A DNA stretch of 64,000 nucleotides, taken from assembly GCF_016213215.1 (NCBI RefSeq), contig NZ_JACRAW010000163.1, positions 1 to 64,000 on the forward strand, in the 5' to 3' direction. The notes under the pieces were generated by a model. That model searched no databases, was not told where the DNA came from, and saw nothing but the letters and a program-made list of their open reading frames with translations. The translations under genes were made by a program, and so were the position numbers. Within the stretch, counting starts at the first letter, position 1, and every line of letters begins with the position of its first letter. Origin of the DNA: Bradyrhizobium sp. (GTDB taxonomy: Bacteria > Pseudomonadota > Alphaproteobacteria > Rhizobiales > Xanthobacteraceae). Shown one piece after another: positions 6,716-18,787 of this stretch.

Positions 6716-9502
6716 TCAGGCGCGCACGCGTTTTCGTGGCAGCTTGGACGCAAGCTTGATCTGCGCTTGCAGCACCGCGGCGGGAAGCCGATCGAAGGCT
6801 TGCGAAAGCGGCAGCTCGCCTGCATCGAGCCCCGCTACGTCGTAGCCTCGCAGATCGACCGCGGCATCCCAGGCGTCGGCCGCGGGCCAGCGCCGGCCGG
6901 CATCGGTGAATGGCGCAAAACACCTTCCGACCACGGTGATCGCGGCATCGCGGCCGTGCCGGCGCGCAAAGGCAAGGACATGATCGGCGTGCGCCCCGCT
7001 TACCGGGAGCGGCTCGTAGTCGCCATGGGTGAACGTCTCGGCCCGTTCATTCCGCAGCTTGAGAAGCCGGCGGGTCCAGGCGAGCTTGACGTGGCCGTTG
7101 GGCCAGGCGCGGATGAGCGCAGGCCAGTCCGGCTTCTCCAGGCCGGCGAGCATGGATGCGCGGTCGCCGAAATCGACCGGGCGCCGGTTGTCGGGGTCGA
7201 CCAGCGACAGGTCCCAGAATTCCGTTCCCTGATAGAAATCCGGTACGCCCGGAAGGGTCGCTTTCAGCGTGAGCTGACTGAGCGAATTGAGCGTGCCCAA
7301 GAGCGCGACGCGCTTGCCTAGCTCTTCGAGCGAGGCGAGAAACTCGGCCGAGCGCGAGCGGTCGAGAATCCTTTCGATGAATGTCCGCACGCCCGCTTCA
7401 TAGCTGTCGTTGGGATTGAGCCAGCTCGTTTCCTCCTTGCCCTCGCGGGCGGCCTTGAGCGCATAGCCCTGGATGCGCTCGACAAGCACTTCATCGAGCC
7501 CGCCGGGCGGCCAGGCCCCGAGCAGCGTCTGGTAGAGCAAGTATTCGAAGGTGGTCGAGGGCGCGCGCATGTTGCCCTTCAGAACGATATGGGGTGCATT
7601 GAGCACCTTCCATCGCGCCACCGTGCCGGTCCATTCGCCGGCGATTTCGGAAAGCGCGGCCAGGCGCATGCGCGCGTCCTCGCCGCGCTTGGTGTCGTGG
7701 GTTGCAGTCGCGGTCATGCCATGCGGCCAGTCTTTCGCGCGCTCCTTCATCGTCTGGTGAAAGGCCGTGCTCGGGACGCCGTCGGCCGCCGGATTGCCGC
7801 CGACCTCGTTGAGCGCGAGCAGCCGGTGATAGCGATAGAAGGTGGTGTCCTCCAGCGACTTTGCCATCATCGGCCCGGTGAACTGCTGAACCTTGAACGC
7901 GAAGCGGCGCACGCGTGGCGCGCTGTGCGGGGGCCGGCCGGGCTTGATCAGGTCCATGGTCAGTGCCTCGCGCAGGAAGTCGAAGATGCCTTCGTCGGCG
8001 GCAAACCATTCCGTGCGGGCGCGTTCGATGGTCTCCGAGATCAGCGCGCGGTCATGCGCGGTTGGCCCGGCCGCCGTGAGGTAGGTCCGATAGACCGGGA
8101 AGTGCAGCACGTACAGTTCGAGCGCCTGGCGCAGGCTGTCGGCGGAATAGTCGCGCGTCGAATAATGGCCGTTGGCGATGCGCGCGAGCAGGCGGCTCAG
8201 CACGGTGAATTCGCTGGTGAGCAGCGTCTCCAGCACCCGGCGCTTTGCTTCCTTCAGGTAAGGCTCGAGCCGGGGCGGACGGTTGCTGATCTGTCGCCAG
8301 ATCTCGTCGAGCGCGTCCGATCCCTTCTGGTCGATCAGCACACGGGTGAGGAGGTTCAGCCATTCGTAGCCGGTAGTGCCGGAAAGGTCGGCGAACTTTG
8401 GCAGCTTCTCGCCTTCGCCGAGAATCTTCTCGATCACCGTGTAGAAGGGCCTGGGGGCGCCGCCTTGCGCGTCGCGGACCAGCTTGCGCAGGCGCTGGCA
8501 ATATTGTCCGGGATCGCGCAGGCCGTCGATGTGGTCGAGCCGCAGGCCATGCAGCCTGCCGTCCGCGATCAGCCGCTTCACCGTGCGATGGATGGCCTGG
8601 AAGGTGCCGGCATCCTCGACCCGCAGTCCAGCCAGCGTATTGATGTCGAAGAAGCGCCGGTAGTTGATGTCGCTCGAGGCCAATCGCCAATGTCCGAGCT
8701 TGTAGTGCTGGCGCTCGAGCAGATGGTGCAGGGCGAGCGTTCGCGCCGGCCGGTCCCTTGCGGCGCGATAGGCGAAAAGGCCGCGCTCGATGATCTCGGC
8801 GGCCCCGGGGATATTCTTCAGTTCGGCCTTGAAGATCGGGGCCTCGCTACGATTGGGACGGCGCAGGCCACGATAGTGCGAGGCGAGCGCGAGGACGTTA
8901 CGTCCCGCCTCGCTGTCTTCCGCGCCGGCCTCCTTGACGATCACCCGCAACATTTCGTCATAACGCTCGGGCGCGATCGGCAGGCAGTGCTCGAAATACC
9001 AGGCGGCAAAGCTGCCCTCGCTTGCGTCAAACCGCAGCTCGATCTCGCCGCCTTCCAGTGCTTCGCCATAGGATGAGCCGAGGATCGGCAGCAGCACGCC
9101 GCCACGCGCGCGGTAGGGCAATTGCTCCCAGTCGATGTCGAAGGAAGGTGCGTGCGGCGAGCCCGGCCCCCATTCCAGCACGTCCAGCCACCAGGGATTG
9201 TCGGCGAAATGCACGCCGACATGGTTGGGGACGAAATCGAGTATCAGGCCGAGATCGTGCTGCTTCAAGGACTCGCTCAGGCGGGCAAAGCCCGCTTCGC
9301 CGCCGAGCTCCGGGTTGAGCTTGGTGTGGTCGACGATGTCGTAGCCGTGGGTTGAACCCTTGCGCGCCTTCATGAAGGGCGACGCATAGAGATGCGTGAT
9401 GCCGAGCGCCTTCAGATAGGGGACGACTTCTGCCGCGCGTTCGAAATTGAAATCCGCGGTCAGCTGCAGGCGATAGGTCGCGATCGGAATGACCGGAGGC
9501 AT
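6716..9502 (-). CDS. treY: Malto-oligosyltrehalose synthase
   Basis: GH13 enzyme that isomerises the reducing-end alpha-1,4 bond of maltodextrins to alpha-1,1, giving maltooligosyl-trehalose, the substrate of TreZ. The N-terminus IPIATYRLQLTADFNFERAAEVVPYLKALG and the following YASPFMKARKGSTHGYDIVDH are diagnostic. Catalytic-region motifs are seen at GLRLDHIDGL (nucleophile Asp) and YTVIEKILGEGE (Glu). Length 928 aa is at the long end of the normal range. The ATG at 9502 follows the treZ stop by one base and GGAGGA spans that stop, so translation is probably coupled. It is the last gene of the glgE-treS-glgB-glgX-treZ-treY operon. Confidence 0.95.
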   Translation of the reverse strand: MPPVIPIATYRLQLTADFNFERAAEVVPYLKALGITHLYASPFMKARKGSTHGYDIVDHTKLNPELGGEAGFARLSESLKQHDLGLILDFVPNHVGVHFADNPWWLDVLEWGPGSPHAPSFDIDWEQLPYRARGGVLLPILGSSYGEALEGGEIELRFDASEGSFAAWYFEHCLPIAPERYDEMLRVIVKEAGAEDSEAGRNVLALASHYRGLRRPNRSEAPIFKAELKNIPGAAEIIERGLFAYRAARDRPARTLALHHLLERQHYKLGHWRLASSDINYRRFFDINTLAGLRVEDAGTFQAIHRTVKRLIADGRLHGLRLDHIDGLRDPGQYCQRLRKLVRDAQGGAPRPFYTVIEKILGEGEKLPKFADLSGTTGYEWLNLLTRVLIDQKGSDALDEIWRQISNRPPRLEPYLKEAKRRVLETLLTSEFTVLSRLLARIANGHYSTRDYSADSLRQALELYVLHFPVYRTYLTAAGPTAHDRALISETIERARTEWFAADEGIFDFLREALTMDLIKPGRPPHSAPRVRRFAFKVQQFTGPMMAKSLEDTTFYRYHRLLALNEVGGNPAADGVPSTAFHQTMKERAKDWPHGMTATATHDTKRGEDARMRLAALSEIAGEWTGTVARWKVLNAPHIVLKGNMRAPSTTFEYLLYQTLLGAWPPGGLDEVLVERIQGYALKAAREGKEETSWLNPNDSYEAGVRTFIERILDRSRSAEFLASLEELGKRVALLGTLNSLSQLTLKATLPGVPDFYQGTEFWDLSLVDPDNRRPVDFGDRASMLAGLEKPDWPALIRAWPNGHVKLAWTRRLLKLRNERAETFTHGDYEPLPVSGAHADHVLAFARRHGRDAAITVVGRCFAPFTDAGRRWPAADAWDAAVDLRGYDVAGLDAGELPLSQAFDRLPAAVLQAQIKLASKLPRKRVRA

Positions 9503-9503
9503 G

Positions 9504-11261
9504 TCATCCTCCGAGGCGCCAGAACACCGACCAGGGCGGAAGGCTTGCGCCGGCTTCGCCGCCCCAGATCGGCGTGCCGACGGTCTCGTTCGGACCGGTG
9601 ATTTCGCTGCCCGAGAGATTGGCGCTCAGGTGCAGCGTTTTGCCGTCACCCATCCGCCAATGTGCGGTCAGGAGGCCGACTTCAGTCGCGTTCGCCTTGC
9701 CGAAGCTGGCGCCGGCAAGGCGCGGCGTGATCTCCTGCCGTCGCACGAGAATCAGCTTGCGCGCCAGCGTGAGACGATCCTTGCCCGGGCCGGCTCTATC
9801 ATCCCAGTCGAGCTTTGCGGCCGCGAACGTGGCCGGATCGAGCGGATCGGGAATCTCCTCGCCATATCTGGCGTAGGCCCAGTCGAATTCCCGGCGGCGG
9901 CCCTCGCGCACGGCCCTGGCAAGCTCGCCTTCGAAGCCGCAGAAGAACGGGAAAGGAGTCTTCGCGCCCCATTCCTCGCCCATGAACAGCATGGGTATCG
10001 ATGGGGCGAGCAGCGTGATTGCGAGCGCCGCTTCGATCGCTTTCCGGTCGGCGATGGTCTCGATCCGGTCGCCGAGCGGCCGGTTCCCGATCTGGTCGTG
10101 GTTCTGCAGGAAGTCGACGAAGGCGGTCGGCGCAAGATCGCCGCTCGGCAATCCGCGCTTCCTTCCGCCGCGATGTTCGGAGACTTCGCCCTGGTAGACG
10201 AAGCCGGATCCGAGCGCGCGGGCGATGTCGCCACGCGGCGAGCGTTGATAGTCGCCGTAATAGCCCCGGCTTTCGCCGGTCAGGAACACGTGCCAGGCGT
10301 GGTGGTAGTCATCGTTCCACTGCGCGCGATATTTCCCTCGTGGCGGGTTGGCGCGGGAATCGAGCAGGTCCGATGCGTTGTCGTCGTTCTCCAGAACGAG
10401 ATGAATATGGCGGCCGGTCTCTTTGACGAGATTGCCGACCGCAAGGCTGAGCTCGTGCAGGACGGAAGGTTCGCCGTGCTCGGCGACGGCATGCACGGCA
10501 TCCAGCCGCAATCCGTCGAATCGGTAATCACGCAGCCAGTGGAGGGCGTTCCCGATCGCAAACGCGCGCACCTCCTCGATGCGATAGTCGATGGCGCTGC
10601 CCCAGGGCGTCTGGGCCTCGGTGAAGAACTGGGGCGCATAGCGGCCGAGATAATTTCCCTCGGGTCCGAAGTGGTTGTAGACCACATCGAGAAAGACCAT
10701 CAGCCCGCGCAGGTGCGCCGCGTCGATCAGGCGCTTGAGGTCTTCGGGGCGGCCATAGGCGCTGTCGGGCGCGTACCACAGGACGCCGTCATAGCCCCAG
10801 TTGCGATTGCCCGCGAAATCGGCCAGCGGCATCAGTTCGAGCGCGGTTATTCCGGTCTCGAGCAGGTGGTCGAGCTTGTCGATCGTCGCGGCAAACGTGC
10901 CTTCCGGGGTGAACGTGCCGACATGCGCCTCCAGCAGCACGGTTTCGTGCCATGGCCGGCCGCGCCAACCCGTCGCGCGCCATACGAAGCTGTCGTGATC
11001 GATGACTTCGCTCGGGCCCGCGACATCGTGCGGCTGAAAGTCGGACGCGGGATCCGGCACGTCGAGCTCGTCGTCGATCCGGAATTTGTAGGTCGTGCCG
11101 GCTTTCAATCCAGCGACCGTGGCGGAAAACCATCCGCGTTCGTCGCGCTGCATTTCAACGGGCCTGTCCAGCACCACGTCGACGCGCCTTGCGGCCGGGG
11201 CCCAGATCCGGAAAGAGACGCCATCCCTCGTCAAAGTCGCGCCGAAGCGGCGCTCGTTTAT
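9504..11261 (-). CDS. treZ: Malto-oligosyltrehalose trehalohydrolase
   Basis: GH13 enzyme that releases trehalose from maltooligosyl-trehalose made by TreY. It has an N-terminal CBM48-like domain (RRFGATLTRDGVSFRIWAPAARRVDVVL) and a catalytic barrel with DVVYNHFGPEGNY, FDGLRLDAVHAV (nucleophile), HLVLENDDN (acid) and LQNHDQIGNR. The start is odd. The family N-terminus begins at codon ATA (11261-11259), exactly where ATG would be, overlapping the glgX stop as ATAA instead of the common ATGA. No ATG, GTG or TTG occurs nearby upstream in frame; the first conventional alternative is TTG at 11234, nine codons in. I give the ATA coordinate (585 aa) as the likely ancestral start. Confidence 0.88.
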   Translation of the reverse strand: MNERRFGATLTRDGVSFRIWAPAARRVDVVLDRPVEMQRDERGWFSATVAGLKAGTTYKFRIDDELDVPDPASDFQPHDVAGPSEVIDHDSFVWRATGWRGRPWHETVLLEAHVGTFTPEGTFAATIDKLDHLLETGITALELMPLADFAGNRNWGYDGVLWYAPDSAYGRPEDLKRLIDAAHLRGLMVFLDVVYNHFGPEGNYLGRYAPQFFTEAQTPWGSAIDYRIEEVRAFAIGNALHWLRDYRFDGLRLDAVHAVAEHGEPSVLHELSLAVGNLVKETGRHIHLVLENDDNASDLLDSRANPPRGKYRAQWNDDYHHAWHVFLTGESRGYYGDYQRSPRGDIARALGSGFVYQGEVSEHRGGRKRGLPSGDLAPTAFVDFLQNHDQIGNRPLGDRIETIADRKAIEAALAITLLAPSIPMLFMGEEWGAKTPFPFFCGFEGELARAVREGRRREFDWAYARYGEEIPDPLDPATFAAAKLDWDDRAGPGKDRLTLARKLILVRRQEITPRLAGASFGKANATEVGLLTAHWRMGDGKTLHLSANLSGSEITGPNETVGTPIWGGEAGASLPPWSVFWRLGG

Positions 11262-13333
11262 GCCGTGCCTGTAAAGGCCAGCACCGAGCGGGGCGGAGCC
11301 TTGCTGTCGGCGCCGGGCAGGAACTCGACGGTGTTGAGCCTTGCCTCCGTCGTGTTCAGGATCTGCTGCCAGCTCTTGTATTCGGTTATTTTGGGTAATT
11401 TGAATGCGATCTCTTCGGGGGCGGCGTTCAAGACAATAAAGATCGCAGCGCCGCCTGGTTCCAACGGCCCGAGCACATACGCGAGAAATCGTCCCTCGGG
11501 AAAATTCCAGTCGGACTCTTTCATTTCTTCCGCGGCGGGCGTCAGCCACAGCACCCCGTAGGAGCCGTCCTTCCGCCGTCCATCGAGCCACCGTTGGCTG
11601 CGCAGCTGGGGAAATCGCCGGCGAATTTCGGTCATTTGACCGATGAAGTCGGTCATGTCCTCGCCTTCCAGGCCGAGGTTGTCCCAGCCCACCCAGCCGG
11701 TCTCGTTGTCCTGGCAATAGACGTTGTTGTTGCCGTGCTGCGCGTTGCCGACCTCGTCGCCGGCAAGGATCAACGGCGTGCCCTGGGCGAGAAAGAGGCA
11801 GGCGAGCTGGTTCCGCCGCAATTGCCGCCGCAGCTCGATGATCGTCGGATCGTCGGTAGCGCCCTCCACCCCGCAGTTATTGCTGTGGTTGTCGTTGGAG
11901 CCGTCGCGATTGCCCTCGCCATTGGCTTCGTTGTGCTTCTGGTTGTAGCTGAACAGGTCCGCCAGGGTGAAACCGTCATGCACGGTGATGTGATTGATGC
12001 TCGCGCGCGTCTTGCGGTGATCGTGGTTGAAGAGGTCGGAGGAGGCGGTCATCCGCCTTGACACATCGCCGATCAGGCTGCCTTCGCCGCTCCAGTAGCG
12101 GCGCATTGCGCTCCGATATCGGTCGTTCCATTCCGACCATTGCGACGGATAGGCGCCGACCTGATAGCCGCCAAGCCCGAGATCCCACGGCTCGGCGACG
12201 AGCTTGACGGTCGCAAGCACCGGATCCTGACGTACCGCCGCGAGGAAGGCGCCGCCGCGATCAAATCCGTTCGGGCCGCGCGCCAGCGTGGTGGCGAGAT
12301 CGAAACGGAAGCCGTCGACGTGGCAGACCTCGACCCAGTAGCGCAGCGAGTCCATGACCAGCTGCAGCACGCGCGGATGGGTGAGGTTGACCGAGTTGCC
12401 GCAGCCGGTGAAATCATCGTAGTAGCGTCGGTTTTCGCGGCTCAGCCAGTAGTAGGAGGCGTTGTCGATGCCGCGAAAGCACAGCGTCGGGCCCATATGG
12501 TTGCCCTCGGCGGTGTGGTTGTAGACGACGTCGAGCATCACCTCGATACCGGCATCGTGCAGCCGCGCCACGGTGGTGCGGAACGAATCGAGCGGGTTGT
12601 CCTGGGCGTAGCGAGGTTCCGGCGCGAAGAAGGACAGCGTGTTGTAGCCCCAGTAGTTGACGAGCTTCTTTTCCACCAGCACGCGGTCGTCGACAAAGCC
12701 ATGGATCGGCAGCAGCTCGATCGCGGTGATGCCGAGCCGCTTCAGGTGCTCGATCATGGCGGGCGAGGAGAGGCCGCCAAAGGTGCCACGCAGGTTCGGC
12801 GGCACGTCCTCGCGCTTGTTGGTCAGGCCCTTGACGTGCGCCTCATAGATGATGGTGTCTTCCCAGCGGATGCCGGGACTGATCTCGCGCCGTCCCCAGT
12901 TGAAGGTCTCGTCGACGACCACGGCCTTGGGCATGCCGCGCGCGTTGTCGCGTCGGTCGAACGACATGTCTTCGCGCGGACTGCCGGTGCGGTAGCCGAA
13001 ATGGGCGTCGCTCCACACCAGCCGTCCCGCGACGCGCTTGGCATAGGGGTCGATCAGCAGCTTGTTTGGATTGAAGCGGTGGCCGTGCTCCGGCTCGTAG
13101 GGGCCGTAGACCCGATAGCCGTAAAGCTGGCCTGGCGAGACGTCGTTGAGATAGCCGTGCCAGACGTCTTCGGTGCGTTCCGGCAGCTCGATCCTTTCGA
13201 GTTCACGCCGGCCCTGGCTGTCGAACAGGCAGAGCTCGACCTTGCGCGCATTGGCGGAGAACAGCGCGAAGTTGGTCCCCCGGCCGTCCCAGCTTGCGCC
13301 AAGACGCGTGGATGTTCCGGCGGTCAGTCTCAT
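11258..13333 (-). CDS. glgX: Glycogen debranching enzyme GlgX (isoamylase type)
   Basis: Hydrolyses alpha-1,6 branches of glycogen, giving linear maltodextrins for TreY and MalQ. CBM48 domain at the N-terminus (GTSTRLGASWDGRGTNFALF), then the GH13_11 barrel: VMLDVVYNHTAEGN, VDGFRFDLATTLAR (nucleophile Asp), LVAEPWDLG (Glu) and ITVHDGFTLADLFSYN. Length 691 aa is standard. The ATG at 13333 lies three bases after the glgB stop and has GGAAAG upstream. Its stop overlaps the abnormal treZ start. In this operon it connects the branched polymer (GlgB) to trehalose formation. Confidence 0.95.
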   Translation of the reverse strand: MRLTAGTSTRLGASWDGRGTNFALFSANARKVELCLFDSQGRRELERIELPERTEDVWHGYLNDVSPGQLYGYRVYGPYEPEHGHRFNPNKLLIDPYAKRVAGRLVWSDAHFGYRTGSPREDMSFDRRDNARGMPKAVVVDETFNWGRREISPGIRWEDTIIYEAHVKGLTNKREDVPPNLRGTFGGLSSPAMIEHLKRLGITAIELLPIHGFVDDRVLVEKKLVNYWGYNTLSFFAPEPRYAQDNPLDSFRTTVARLHDAGIEVMLDVVYNHTAEGNHMGPTLCFRGIDNASYYWLSRENRRYYDDFTGCGNSVNLTHPRVLQLVMDSLRYWVEVCHVDGFRFDLATTLARGPNGFDRGGAFLAAVRQDPVLATVKLVAEPWDLGLGGYQVGAYPSQWSEWNDRYRSAMRRYWSGEGSLIGDVSRRMTASSDLFNHDHRKTRASINHITVHDGFTLADLFSYNQKHNEANGEGNRDGSNDNHSNNCGVEGATDDPTIIELRRQLRRNQLACLFLAQGTPLILAGDEVGNAQHGNNNVYCQDNETGWVGWDNLGLEGEDMTDFIGQMTEIRRRFPQLRSQRWLDGRRKDGSYGVLWLTPAAEEMKESDWNFPEGRFLAYVLGPLEPGGAAIFIVLNAAPEEIAFKLPKITEYKSWQQILNTTEARLNTVEFLPGADSKAPPRSVLAFTGTA

Positions 13334-13336
13334 GCG

Positions 13337-15476
<2,140 letters not shown>

Positions 15477-15484
<8 letters not shown>

Positions 15485-18400
15485 CACCTTCGCTCGCGGG
15501 CTCGTAGAGTGTTCGAAGCACCCCGGTCAATGGCACGCGCAGCCAGTCGGGCCGGTGGGCCAACTCATATTCGACCTCGTACAATGCTTTTTCCAGCAGG
15601 AAGAAATCAAGCAAACCATTGGCCGAATGCGCATCCACCGGCCACAGGCGCTTGTTGGTCATGGTCTCGCGGTAGCTATTGAGGAAAGCGGCCGTCGAGC
15701 GCTCGCGCCACTCGGCGAGCGCGGTCGCAAGCCGGCCGTGCTCGTCGGGGGCGACCTTGATCGCCCTGTCGAGTGCCGCCGTGACGGAATAGTCGATCGA
15801 GCGAATCAGCCCGGCGACGTCGCGCGCGGCTGGCGCCTTGCGCCGCCGCTCGGCCAACGACCGGCGCGGCTCGCCCTCGAAGTCGATGATGAAGATGTCG
15901 TCCTTCACAATCAAGATCTGCCCGAGGTGGAAGTCACCATGATGACGGATAGTCAGCCCGTCGACGTCGGCGGGCAACAACAGGTGCAGCCGGCCGGGCA
16001 ACGACGCCGTGCGGGCCAGGAATTGATCGAGCAGGGGCCGGTCGACCTCCTTGATCATCTCCCGCCGCCGGCTCAAAGCAGCACAGACGCGCTCGGCGCG
16101 GGCCAGAATGTCGTCAATCCAGCGCTGCACGTCTTCGGGGCGGATCGGCTCGGGCGCAAAGTCCGCCATTTCAGTGTCGGCGGCTAGCGCCATGTGCAAT
16201 TCGGCAAGACGCCGGCCGGTATGAGAGATGAGGCGGGAGTAGGGCGCCAGCTCCTCGCTGTCTCCCGGGGCCTCCGCGCCGGTCAGCAGGCGTTGCTCGT
16301 CGACATGGCGATCGAGATAGGCCGATGTCACGGTCCAGCCGTCGCCCTGGTTTGCAACGAAGGCATGGACGACGCCTATGGCGCTGCGCTCTTCGCCATC
16401 GACCAGTTCGACGCTGCCGAGCAGCGCCGGCGTGTTGGCGAAGCCGGCAACCTCGGTGAGATAATGCCCCATCTCGATCTCGGGATTGATGCCGCTCTCG
16501 AGCTTGCGATAGATCTTGACCACGTATCGGTTGTCGACCAGCGCGGTGCTGTTGGACTGCTCCGTCTCGACGGCGCGCACCCGCTCCGGCTGCGTGGCGT
16601 CCCACTCGGCAAACTTGCTGGTCGGCCTGAACTCGAGCCTGAGTCCGTTTTCCTCGATAACCAGCGACTGGCTGAGGTTGCGAAGCAGAAGCGCTATGAA
16701 GATTTGCTCGGACCCGACGTCCAGCAGCGTTCCTTCCCGTGCGCCCTGGCGCACGGCAGCAAAGGCCCTCGGATTGTAGCGCTCGCGATCGAACCGAACC
16801 CAGTCGATCTGCATCGGCAGCACATAGCGCGAGCGGACGCCGTGCTGCGTGGTCTCGAAGAAGGCAAGCCACGGCCGGTTGTCGCCGATGTCGCAGAACG
16901 GCACGGCCGAGGTGACTCTCGGATGAATTTCCTTCGGGTTACGCTCGGGATACCAGCGTGTCCGCGCCAGAAAGCCCGGCAGGACGTCTCGTTCGAACAC
17001 ACTTCGGGTGTGGGCGAGCGAAACCCAGGTGGAGTTTACCGGCACGACGAGGGTCTCGAACTCCTGCACCGCGCGCGGGATCACCGGCTCCGACTTATCG
17101 CGCTCCTGGAGCTGGAACCAGTAGAAGCCATAAGGGGCGAGCGTGATCATGTAGGGCAGTTCGCCGATCGCGGGAAAGCGCGTGCGGCCGAGCATCTCCA
17201 GGGGGATGCGCTCCTTCCAGGGCGCAAGATCGAGCTCGGTCGCCTGTGCAGCGCGGGACAGGTTCGCGACGCACAGAATGACCTCGTCGCCAAATTGCCG
17301 GACATAGGCGATGACCGCGCGGTTGGCCGGGCGGATGAAGGTCATGCTGCCGCGCCCGAAGGCGAGGGTTGATTTCCGTACCGAGATCAGCCGTTTGGTG
17401 GCGCTGAGCAGCGAGGACAGGCTGCGCGACTGCGCCTCGACGTTGACCGCCTCGTAGCCGTAGACCGGGTCCATGATCAGCGGCGCGTAAAGCCGCGCCG
17501 GATCGCAGCGCGAGAAGCCGCCGTTGCGGTCCGGGCTCCATTGCATCGGCGTGCGCACGCCGTTGCGGTCGCCGAGGTAGATGTTGTCGCCCATGCCGAT
17601 CTCGTCGCCGTAATAGATGATCGGCGTGCCGGGGAACGACAGCAGCAGCGAGTTCATCAGCTCGATCTTGCGCCGATCGTTGTCCATCAGCGGCGCAAGG
17701 CGCCGGCGAATGCCGAGATTGATGCGGGCGCGGGGGTCGGTCGCATAGGTCGACCACAGATAATCGCGCTCGACGTCGGTCACCATTTCCAGCGTCAGTT
17801 CGTCGTGGTTGCGCAGGAACAGCGCCCATTGGCAATTCGACGGTATCTCCGGCGTCTGGCGCAGGATGTCGGTGATCGGGAAGCGGTCCTCCTGCGCGAT
17901 GGCCATGTAGATGCGCGGCATCAGCGGGAAGTGATAGGCCATGTGGCATTCATCGCCACGGCCGAAATATTCCTGCACGTCCTCCGGCCATTGATTGGCT
18001 TCCGCGAGCAGCAGCTTGCCCTTGGCATAGGCATCGAGCTCCTGTCGCAGCTTCTTGATGATGGCATGAGTCTCGGGCAGGTTTTCGTTGCTGGTGCCCT
18101 CGCGCTCGCACAAATAGGGAATGGCGTCGAGCCGGAAGCCGTCGACGCCGGCGTCGAGCCAGCGCTTCATGACCTGGAGGATGGCGCTGACCACGCGAGG
18201 ATTGTCAAAGTTGAGATCCGGCTGGTGCGAGAAGAAGCGGTGCCAGTAGAATGCGCCGGCTTCCGGATCCCACGTCCAGTTCGACTTCTCCGTGTCGGTG
18301 AAGATGATGCGCGTGCCGGCGTATTTCTGGTCGATATCGCTCCAGACATACCAGTTGCGCGCGCTCGAATGCGGCGGACTGCGCCGGGCCCGCTTGAACC

Positions 18401-18779
18401 AATCGTGCTGGTCGGAGGTGTGGTTGACGACGAGCTCGGTGATCACCCGCAAGCCCCTCCGCTGAGCCTCCTGGATGAAGCGCTTGAAGTCCTTCATCGT
18501 CCCGAAGACGGGATTGATCGAGCCATAGTCGGCGATGTCGTAACCGTCGTCGCGGCCGGGTGAGGGATAGAACGGCAGCAGCCACAGCGCGGTGACGCCG
18601 AGATCCTGCAAATAGCCGAGCTTCTCCGTAAGCCCGGCGAAGTCGCCGACGCCGTCATTGTTGCTGTCGGCGAAGGCCTTGACGTGAAGCTGGTAGACGA
18701 TGGCATCCTTGTACCAAAGCTCGTCGACGACCTCAGTCGTCCGCACTTCCCTGGTCTCTATCGAGGACAGCACGTTCAT
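15477..18779 (-). CDS. treS: Trehalose synthase fused to maltokinase (TreS-Mak)
   Basis: A two-enzyme polypeptide of 1100 aa. Residues 1-~555 are TreS (GH13_16), which interconverts trehalose and maltose: VYQLHVKAFADSNNDGVGDFAG, nucleophile D218 in GVDGFRLDAIPYL, acid E260 in LLAEANQW and D326 in FLRNHDEL. Residues ~590-1100 are a maltokinase of the aminoglycoside-phosphotransferase fold, with the catalytic segment HHGDFHLGQ and the metal-binding IIDFEGEP; it phosphorylates maltose to alpha-maltose-1-phosphate with ATP. The ATG at 18779 gives the family N-terminus; the frame is open further upstream into glgE. It lies 8 bases after glgE, whose substrate it makes. Such fusions are known in many proteobacteria. 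Confidence 0.95.
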
Positions 18780-18787
18780 GACGCGTC

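Noticed and set aside
7589..9076. A 495-codon open frame on the plus strand opposite treY
   Set aside because: High-GC antisense shadow; the translation is low complexity and unlike any family, while treY motifs fill the other strand.
9489..11561. A 690-codon plus-strand frame opposite treZ
   Set aside because: Antisense shadow; treZ catalytic motifs are intact on the minus strand.
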